Part shown: piece after piece, positions 1-4,978 of the stretch
How the letters are laid out: each line of letters begins with the position of its first letter
How positions within the stretch are numbered: the first letter of the stretch is position 1
Assembly (NCBI GenBank): GCA_964345975.1
Contig: CAYFSS010000039.1
Coordinates: forward strand, 1-8,108
Direction of reading: 5' to 3'
From: CAYFSS01 sp964345975
GTDB lineage: Bacteria > Bacillota > Clostridia > Saccharofermentanales > Fastidiosipilaceae
DNA: 8,108 nucleotides
Made by a program: the position numbers and the translations under genes
Notes under the pieces: model-generated
Databases searched by the model: none
What the model was told of the DNA's origin: nothing
Seen by the model: the letters and a program-made list of their open reading frames with translations, nothing else

Positions 1-53
1 GCTTGATTATGTTATAGACGCTTACCTGGGTTACCAGCATGATCAGTCACTAC

Positions 54-92
54 AAAAAAGAGGCACGTGCATCTTAACGCATCATGCCTCTT
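54..92 (-). terminator. Intrinsic terminator after the permease remnant
   Basis: On the minus strand an 8-bp stem (85–92 with 58–65, core GAGGCA/TGCCTC) continues after a small internal mismatch into TGC/GCA, and is followed by a run of six Ts (complement of 54–59; the first two overlap the stem base). It lies 18 bases past the permease stop codon. This is the usual form of a rho-independent terminator. Because the permease has lost its front end, this hairpin may now end transcripts coming from fda; that is inference. Confidence 0.8.
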
Positions 93-110
93 ATTAAAAA
101 CAAACCTGAT

Positions 111-500
111 CTAACCTTTCACAGCACCTTCTGTCACGCCCTCCATGATCTGCTTCTGCAAGAACATAAAAGCAATGATGACAGCGAGAATGGTGATGAG
201 AACTGCCGGGAAAACGAGCTCAAACGGGGAACCATATTGTCCGGACGTCAACTGGGCAAAGTACAGCGAAAGCGTCAAGGTCTTGCGAGGCTGATTTGCA
301 ACCACCAAGAATGGCAAGAGGTAATCGTTCCATATCCAGATACCATTCAAGATGATAACGGTCACAGTCGTCGATCGCACTAGAGGCATAACAACATTCA
401 CATAAACTTGAAGGACAGAAGCTCCATCAATAAAAGCCGCTTCCTCCAGTGATCTCGGAACACCCTTCATGAATCCATTGTACAAGAATAGATAGATCCT
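111..500 (-). pseudogene. Sugar ABC transporter permease (MalG type), C-terminal remnant
   Basis: The frame encodes the last ~125–130 residues of an inner-membrane permease of a carbohydrate ABC importer. The diagnostic cytoplasmic EAA loop, which docks the ATPase, is intact (EEAAFIDGAS, then a conserved MPL about 12 residues on). Two hydrophobic segments typical of the family's C-terminus follow. Full-length family members are about 270–300 residues, so more than half is missing. The first available start is a TTG at 483–485 with no ribosome site. Family-like sequence (IYLFLYNGF) continues in frame upstream of that TTG to about position 497. It is then lost and meets a stop at 525–527. I therefore read this as a gene truncated by deletion or rearrangement rather than a short gene. 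The stop (111–113) and terminator are preserved. The sugar is unknown. No binding-protein, partner-permease or ATPase gene is in the window. Confidence 0.8.
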
Positions 501-528
501 CCAGCTACAAAGAAGAAAGAGGATCTAT
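492..528. repeat. 10-bp perfect inverted repeat at the permease break
   Basis: ATAGATCCTC (492–501) is exactly complementary to GAGGATCTAT (519–528), with a 17-base loop. It lies between the fda stop and the permease remnant, right where permease similarity is lost. On the minus strand no clear T-run follows, so it is a poor intrinsic terminator. It could be a weak fda terminator, a rearrangement scar or an assembly artefact. Confidence 0.6.
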
Positions 529-571
529 ACATTAATACGCAAAGAATACTTCAGTATCTATATCCAAAAGG

Positions 572-1453
572 CTAAAGCGATGCTTCGTAAATGCTCTTAG
601 AAACAGTACTCAGAGCTTGATTGAAATCATCTGCGGTTTGATTGGCATTTAGGTCAGCGAGCAAAGCTCTGGAAAAGCTTGCAATGAGCCCTTCATTTTT
701 GGCCAAGAGTTCATTGGCTTCCTCAAGCGAATAACCACCGGAAAGAGCTACAACTCTAACAACCCGAGGATCGTCCATGATGTCGCGGTAGAGATTGACC
801 TTCGTGGGGATAGAAACCTTGAACATGATCGGCTTATCATCCCAATCCTTGAGACCTTCCAGGATAGCAGCGTGAAGCATTTCTTCCGCCTCTTCCTTCG
901 TCTCACTCTTGATGTTGACTTCAGGCTCCAGGATTGGCACCAAGCCCTTAGCAGCGATCTGCTTACCAATCGCAAACTGCTGATCAACTATAGCCTGGAT
1001 GCCTTCTTTATTCGCTTCATGGATGACAGAGCGCATCTTCGTACCAAAGATATTTCTTTCAACTGCACGATCCAGGAGTGCATCGAGTTGAGGCATATCT
1101 TTCATCAGTTGGACACTGTTTGACTCGTCCGCTAAGCCCTTATCAGTTTTGAGAAATGGCACGATGCCCTTCTCTTCCCAAAGATAATCGCCCGAATATT
1201 TACCATCAATCTTACGGTCCATGGTTTGCTCAAATAGGATGGCACCCAGGATTTGATCCTTACTGAAAGCCGGGCTCATAATAATACGAGCTCTCATTTC
1301 CTGAACAAGATCAAACATTTGTTCTTCGGAACTATACTCATCAGCACCAATGCCATAGTTTTCCAGGGCTCGTGGTGTAGATCCTCCGGATTGGTCAAGT
1401 GCAGCAATGAAACCCTTATCATTCTTCATACGATTCAATTGTTTCTCATTCAT
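572..1453 (-). CDS. fda: Class I fructose-bisphosphate aldolase
   Basis: This cytoplasmic glycolytic enzyme reversibly cleaves fructose-1,6-bisphosphate into glyceraldehyde-3-phosphate and dihydroxyacetone phosphate through a lysine Schiff base, without metal. The 293-residue product matches, from memory, the staphylococcal Fda family along its whole length: FIAALDQSGGSTP near the N-terminus, GAILFEQTMDR, FGTKMRS, ILEPEVN, the MFKVSIPT segment and VVALSGGYS. By alignment the Schiff-base lysine is K212 (in MFKVSIPT) and the proton acceptor is E176 (in ILEPE). Two ATGs are possible. The first (1457–1459) directly touches the AGGAGGT ribosome site, while the second (1451–1453) sits six bases away and gives MNEKQL, as in relatives, so I chose the second. 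The gene appears complete and monocistronic; the frame downstream is only the permease remnant. The upstream interval should hold its promoter, but I could not assign one convincingly. Confidence 0.96.
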   Translation of the reverse strand: MNEKQLNRMKNDKGFIAALDQSGGSTPRALENYGIGADEYSSEEQMFDLVQEMRARIIMSPAFSKDQILGAILFEQTMDRKIDGKYSGDYLWEEKGIVPFLKTDKGLADESNSVQLMKDMPQLDALLDRAVERNIFGTKMRSVIHEANKEGIQAIVDQQFAIGKQIAAKGLVPILEPEVNIKSETKEEAEEMLHAAILEGLKDWDDKPIMFKVSIPTKVNLYRDIMDDPRVVRVVALSGGYSLEEANELLAKNEGLIASFSRALLADLNANQTADDFNQALSTVSKSIYEASL

Positions 1454-1459
1454 AAACAT

Positions 1460-1466
1460 ACCTCCT
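1460..1466 (-). promoter_or_regulatory. Ribosome binding site of fda
   Basis: The minus strand reads AGGAGGT, a near-perfect Shine-Dalgarno site. It is zero bases from the upstream ATG and six bases from the second ATG. The spacing decides the start in favour of 1453. Confidence 0.85.
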
Positions 1467-1572
1467 AAGATGGACTAAAACGGTTAGCTTTATGCAACTC
1501 TATAACACTCGAATCTCACCATTTCGATAAAGAAGTCCCAATGGGAGCACAGCGCTAAAGTGTACTTACATA

Positions 1573-1597
1573 TAAGAAGAACCCTAAGTTCTTCTTA
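1573..1597. repeat. 10-bp perfect inverted repeat (operator or hairpin)
   Basis: TAAGAAGAAC (1573–1582) pairs exactly with GTTCTTCTTA (1588–1597) around a 5-base loop. No T-run follows on either strand, which argues against a terminator. It lies about 120 bases upstream of fda and just upstream of the plus-strand TATAAT box. That placement suits a regulator-binding site for one or both divergent genes. The regulator is unknown. Confidence 0.5.
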
Positions 1598-1608
1598 GTT
1601 AAAGCAAG

Positions 1609-1614
1609 TATAAT
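1609..1614 (+). promoter_or_regulatory. Possible -10 box for the Spx/ArsC-like gene
   Basis: A perfect TATAAT is present on the plus strand. The position 17 bases upstream (about 1586–1591) does not resemble TTGACA and falls in the right arm of the palindrome, so any promoter here would probably need an activator or have a weak -35. The resulting leader to the start at 1812 would be near 190 bases, which is long. Confidence 0.3.
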
Positions 1615-1751
1615 CACCTTGTCTAAAACAATCCAGAAGATCGTGTATGCAAAGGGATGGAACATCTAACAACAGTTCATACGCGAATTGGAGATGGATA
1701 ACGACGCATGGATACGAATTTGGGGTTGTTAGGCAGGCTTAAGAGTGATGT

Positions 1752-1762
1752 CCTAGTCTAGG
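1752..1762. repeat. 11-bp palindrome CCTAGTCTAGG
   Basis: Five-base arms around a single T give a compact dyad about 50 bases before the start of the Spx/ArsC-like gene. It is a candidate operator; its short length means it could be chance. Confidence 0.3.
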
Positions 1763-1799
1763 GTCTGCAAGGGCTGATACGATGGTATGCACATCGAAT

Positions 1800-1804
1800 G
1801 GAGG
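1800..1804 (+). promoter_or_regulatory. Ribosome binding site of the Spx/ArsC-like gene
   Basis: GGAGG lies seven bases before the ATG at 1812. The in-frame ATG at 1782 has no such site and would place this Shine-Dalgarno sequence inside the coding region, so 1812 is the start. Confidence 0.8.
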
Positions 1805-1811
1805 TTTGATC

Positions 1812-2165
1812 ATGAGCTATAAATTTTACTGTTACCCGAAATGTTCAACATGCGCTAAGGCAAGGAAGAAACTAGATGAGTTGGGTCTTCCTTATAAAGA
1901 GTATGACATCACGACGGAAACCCCATCTGCTGAAGAACTTAAAGGATTCTTTGAGATGACAGATCTCGGCATTCGTCGCTTCTTCAATACGAGTGGAATG
2001 AAATATAGAGAAATGGGTCTTTCAAAGAAGCTTGACGAAATGAGCGAGGATCGGTGTTTTGAAACCCTTGCTTCAGATGGCATGCTTATCAAGCGCCCGC
2101 TTTTGGTTGGAGAAGACACAGTCTTGGTAGGGTACAAAGAAGCAGACTACGAGAACCTTGCTTAA
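1812..2165 (+). CDS. Spx/ArsC-superfamily protein, YusI-like
   Basis: This 117-residue cytoplasmic protein has a thioredoxin-like fold of the ArsC/Spx type. The N-terminus MSYKFYCYPKCSTCAKARKK carries the CxxC pair C11/C14. The C-terminal half has ASDGMLIKRPLLV, containing the R95–P96 (RP) element conserved in ArsC-like reductases. The segment RRFFNTSGMKYRE and the overall length fit the Bacillus YusI group better than Spx itself, which binds RNA polymerase to control the disulfide-stress response. The physiological function of YusI-type proteins is not established; thiol-disulfide or arsenate-reductase-like chemistry is a family-based guess. The start is set by the ribosome site at 1800–1804 and by the family N-terminus. 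The gene is single, divergent from fda, and its TAA stop is immediately followed by the stop codon of convergent mnmA. No terminator is visible between them. Confidence 0.9.
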   Translation: MSYKFYCYPKCSTCAKARKKLDELGLPYKEYDITTETPSAEELKGFFEMTDLGIRRFFNTSGMKYREMGLSKKLDEMSEDRCFETLASDGMLIKRPLLVGEDTVLVGYKEADYENLA

Positions 2166-3311
2166 TTACTGATATTGAAGCATTCTGCCTTGTCTATAAG
2201 CCACATCAATGACGGCTCCACCTAAGCATCGTTCGCCATCGTAGAAGACCACGGATTGCCCCGGAGTCACCGCCCTTACCGGTTCCGGAAAATAGACTCT
2301 GCATTCATTCCCGGTAAATTCGACGCGACATGGAACGTCTTGCTGTCGATATCGAGTTTTACAGGTGCACGATTCAGGGAGCGAAGCATTGATGAGGTTG
2401 AGGTCTGAGGCTTCAAGCTGATCGGCATAGAGCAGGGGGTGCTCGAATCCTTGACCGACATACAAAGTGTTCTTCGATTGGTCTTTCCCAATCACAAACC
2501 ATGGTTCGGGGCTCTTCCCTCTTCCACCTATTCCCAGACCATGCCTTTGACCGATCGTGTAATACATCAATCCTCGATGCTTGGCGAGTTCCTCACCATC
2601 CATGGTTATCATCGGACCGGGCTTTGCAGGTAAGTAGTTGGCAAGAAAGGCATCAAAATCGCGTTCCCCGATGAAACATATTCCGGTAGAGTCTTTCTTC
2701 TGCCACGTTGGAAGTTGCTTTTCTTGTGCATAGGTTCGCACCTGATTCTTCGTTAGACAGCCCACAGGGAAAACCACCTTCGCAATTTGCTCTTGACTCA
2801 ACTGATTCAGGAAATAACTTTGATCTTTGCTCTTATCGGCTCCACGATAAAGGGTATGGATGCTATCACGATGGGTCACACGAGCATAGTGACCTGTTGC
2901 AACATAGTCCGCGCCAAGCTCAAGAGCATAATTTAAGAAGGCTTTGAATTTAATTTCCTTATTGCATAGCACGTCAGGATTAGGCGTGCGGTTGGCTCGA
3001 TACTCATCCAAGAAATAATCAAAGACCCTATCTTTGTACTCTTCTTCGAAATTAATCGCATAGTACGGGATACCCAAGTGCTCACATACAGCAGCGACAT
3101 CACGATAGTCTTCTTCTGCCGTACAATGGCCGTCTTCATCCGTATCATCCCAATTCTTCATGAAGATCCCAAGGACATCGTACCCATAGTCTTTGAGGAG
3201 GGATAATGTGACCGACGAGTCGACGCCACCACTCATCCCAACCACGATCCTTGCACCTTTGGGGGCTGCATCGTTGAATTCATCTGAAATTGGGTAATGG
3301 TCTAGCATCAT
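2166..3311 (-). CDS. mnmA: tRNA-specific 2-thiouridylase MnmA
   Basis: MnmA uses ATP and a persulfide sulfur to convert U34 of the Lys, Glu and Gln tRNAs to 2-thiouridine in the cytoplasm. The 381-residue product carries the PP-loop ATP-binding motif GMSGGVDSS at residues 25–33. The two catalytic cysteines are C116 in PNPDVLCN and C212 in STGICFIGER. Family blocks ATGHYAR, KDQSYFL, YYTIGQRHGLGIGG and the C-terminal β-barrel ending GGAVI are all present. About 20 residues precede the PP-loop segment, slightly more than in many relatives. The ATG at 3309–3311 overlaps the stop of the desulfurase gene by four bases (ATGA), so translation is probably coupled; a weak GAAAGG lies upstream. A second ATG follows at once, so the start may be one codon later. 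The neighbouring desulfurase is its expected sulfur donor. No terminator is seen past the stop. Confidence 0.97.
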   Translation of the reverse strand: MMLDHYPISDEFNDAAPKGARIVVGMSGGVDSSVTLSLLKDYGYDVLGIFMKNWDDTDEDGHCTAEEDYRDVAAVCEHLGIPYYAINFEEEYKDRVFDYFLDEYRANRTPNPDVLCNKEIKFKAFLNYALELGADYVATGHYARVTHRDSIHTLYRGADKSKDQSYFLNQLSQEQIAKVVFPVGCLTKNQVRTYAQEKQLPTWQKKDSTGICFIGERDFDAFLANYLPAKPGPMITMDGEELAKHRGLMYYTIGQRHGLGIGGRGKSPEPWFVIGKDQSKNTLYVGQGFEHPLLYADQLEASDLNLINASLPESCTCKTRYRQQDVPCRVEFTGNECRVYFPEPVRAVTPGQSVVFYDGERCLGGAVIDVAYRQGRMLQYQ

Positions 3312-4432
3312 AAGCCTTTCGTAATCTGCGTCATCTCATGGACGAAACGCAGTAAATCATCATCTTCAGTTTCCATACCAAAGGAGATTCGAAGACTCTC
3401 ACGGACAGCGGAGCTCTTTTCTCCTCGCATCGAGGTGAGAACGCGAGAGGGCTCTAAGCTGCCTGCTGCGCAAGCAGAGCCGGCAGAAAGTGAAATGCCC
3501 AATAAGTCCAAACGGATCAGAGCTTTCATTGCTGACTGTCCTTTGAACCAAAGGTTCAAGATCCCCGGATAATTGACGTCAGCTTCATTGATCTCAAACG
3601 CAATGTTGTTTTGTCTAAAGCCTTCGATCAAGAGTTGCCGTTTCGCCGCTAGTGATTCCAAATTTTCAGTGTGATGCTCAGAAACTAATTTGACTGCAGC
3701 AGCAAAACCAACGATCCCCAAGAGGTTCTCCGTCCCGGGCCTTGCTCCTTGTTCTTGATGACCTCCCAGAAAGATCGGAGCGGGTTTAGGTATTTGATAA
3801 TAAGCTCCTATACCTTTGGGACCCCCTAGCTTATGGGCTGTCAGGGTAAAACTATCAGGATGAATTCCCTGCCCGTTCAATGGCAAGCGTACGATCCCTT
3901 GGACAGCATCTGAATGAAAGAAGACGCCACGTTCTCTCAAGTAAGCTCCTATCTCCTTGATAGGCGAAACCGCACCCGTCTCATTATTGACATAAGCCAA
4001 AGATACCAAGCCGGTATCCGGCCTTAAGGCCTTTGATAGGTCATCCAAATCGACATAACCTTTGCTGCCGGGGTCGATGAAGGTTACTTGGGATTCAGAC
4101 TCAAGGGACTTGAACACCTCATAGACAGAGGGGTGCTCAAGAACGGAGGTAATTAAATGAAGTTTACCGTGATCCCTTGCTCGCTCAGCCGCAGATCGCA
4201 GGACTTGATTATTGGATTCTGTTGCCCCCGAAGTGAAGAAAAGACCTCGAGGATCAACACCCAAAACTTCAGCGATGGCTCGCCTTGATTCTTCAACCAA
4301 AGCCCGAGCTGCTCTCCCCATATTATGCTGAGACGAAGGGTTTCCATAGACATCGGCAGAGGCAAGCATCGCCTCCAACACCTTGGGGTGTAGAGGCGAA
4401 CTTGCAGCATGATCCAAATAGATCCTAGGCAT
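3308..4432 (-). CDS. Cysteine desulfurase (NifS/IscS family), probable MnmA sulfur donor
   Basis: This PLP enzyme takes sulfur from L-cysteine, giving alanine and an enzyme persulfide. With the start at 4432 the protein has 374 residues beginning MPRIYLDHAASSP, the normal family N-terminus. Active-site features are the TSGATESNN phosphate-binding segment, H100 (LEHPSV), H173 (FHSDAVQG), the PLP-binding lysine K201 (TAHKLGGPKG), GTENLLG, and the mobile-loop cysteine C321 (SAGSACAAGSLEPS). The longer ATG start at 4453 would add seven atypical residues. Neither start has a good Shine-Dalgarno site, and the chosen one lies eight bases inside the preceding gene, so translational coupling is likely. 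Direct overlap with mnmA matches the Bacillus YrvO–MnmA arrangement, where the desulfurase is dedicated to tRNA thiolation. A general role in iron–sulfur assembly is possible, but no scaffold gene is in the window. Confidence 0.94.
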   Translation of the reverse strand: MPRIYLDHAASSPLHPKVLEAMLASADVYGNPSSQHNMGRAARALVEESRRAIAEVLGVDPRGLFFTSGATESNNQVLRSAAERARDHGKLHLITSVLEHPSVYEVFKSLESESQVTFIDPGSKGYVDLDDLSKALRPDTGLVSLAYVNNETGAVSPIKEIGAYLRERGVFFHSDAVQGIVRLPLNGQGIHPDSFTLTAHKLGGPKGIGAYYQIPKPAPIFLGGHQEQGARPGTENLLGIVGFAAAVKLVSEHHTENLESLAAKRQLLIEGFRQNNIAFEINEADVNYPGILNLWFKGQSAMKALIRLDLLGISLSAGSACAAGSLEPSRVLTSMRGEKSSAVRESLRISFGMETEDDDLLRFVHEMTQITKGL

Positions 4433-4943
4433 TATCTGATGAATGAAGTTCATCCAAGTATTCTACGAGATCTTCTCGTGAGATACCAATACCACCTTCA
4501 GCGTCGAGATCTCTCATGTCGTTCATACGGAACGCCGGAAGGAACCATACACCGTTACCTTCGTAAGCCGTTACATTGGCGGCTTCCTGTGGCTCTTTAT
4601 AGATCTTTTGATCGAGAACCTCTTTGAAACGGGCCGGATCAATGAGATCTTTCACGTAATCGGCGAGGGTTGACGCATCTTCAACATCAATCCTATCATC
4701 ATGGACTGCTTCAAACATTCTACTGTGGTAGATCTGAGGCTGAATCCCTAAATCCTTTGCAAAGAAATAGCCTTGAATCGCTAGATCTGTATGAGGAGGA
4801 TGTTCTTCGGGACGTGGATGTGCTTCACACAAATTCCAGTTAATTTCCAGTTCAGGATAGTCTTGAATAACCTCTAAAACATGTTTGTAGGTCCGATAAC
4901 AATGGGGACATTCATAATCAAAGAAAAAATCAAGAATTTTCAT
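4425..4943 (-). CDS. DsbA/FrnE-family thiol oxidoreductase, cytoplasmic
   Basis: The 172-residue protein begins MKILDFFFDYECPHCYRTYK, a thioredoxin-fold β-strand followed by the redox motif C12-P-H-C15. CPHC is the classic DsbA active site. A helical insertion occupies the middle. The cis-proline loop appears as VWFLPAFRM, with P136 next to the active site in the fold. There is no signal peptide or lipobox, so unlike exported DsbA it should act in the cytoplasm, as FrnE-type members are thought to. Its substrate is unknown. An ATG at 4944–4946 would add one residue, but the GAGGAG site is only three bases from it and six from the ATG at 4943, so I prefer the latter. The gene lies 35 bases after the acyltransferase stop and overlaps the desulfurase start by eight bases. 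Its place before the sulfur-relay pair suggests a link to thiol or persulfide redox state; that is inference. Confidence 0.87.
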   Translation of the reverse strand: MKILDFFFDYECPHCYRTYKHVLEVIQDYPELEINWNLCEAHPRPEEHPPHTDLAIQGYFFAKDLGIQPQIYHSRMFEAVHDDRIDVEDASTLADYVKDLIDPARFKEVLDQKIYKEPQEAANVTAYEGNGVWFLPAFRMNDMRDLDAEGGIGISREDLVEYLDELHSSDNA

Positions 4944-4949
4944 CATAGA

Positions 4950-4955
4950 CTCCTC
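4950..4955 (-). promoter_or_regulatory. Ribosome binding site of the DsbA-like gene
   Basis: The minus strand reads GAGGAG, three bases before the first of two consecutive ATGs and six before the second. Spacing favours the second ATG (4941–4943). Confidence 0.7.
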
Positions 4956-4978
4956 GTATACTCATCAAGGTTTCAACG

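Larger units (their letters stand above)
1467..1799. other. Divergent regulatory interval between fda and the Spx/ArsC-like gene
   Basis: This stretch of roughly 330 bases separates two divergently transcribed genes and should hold promoters for both. I see two perfect palindromes (1573–1597 and 1752–1762), a plus-strand TATAAT at 1609–1614, and a 17-base near-copy of a sequence found at 7519–7535. Frames are short on both strands; the longest plus-strand ATG frame gives 31 residues and lacks a ribosome site. I found no CcpA site, riboswitch or T-box that I would defend. Confidence 0.5.

Noticed and set aside
2..97. Open plus-strand frame entering from the window edge, ending at TAA 95–97
   Set aside because: It gives about 31 residues with no recognisable family and runs through the permease terminator hairpin. 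A convergent gene end cannot be excluded, but nothing supports one.
84..383. Plus-strand 99-residue frame opposite the permease remnant
   Set aside because: It is a shadow of the permease frame; its product has no family features and it lacks a ribosome site.
1548..1562. CcpA-type catabolite site around AGCGCT upstream of fda
   Set aside because: Only the GCGC core resembles the consensus; the flanking positions do not fit.
1647..1742. Small plus-strand frame of 31 residues starting at ATG 1647
   Set aside because: It has no ribosome site and no recognisable motif beyond a vague similarity to peptidase-like 'W…HGYEFG' patterns, and it lies in a regulatory interval.
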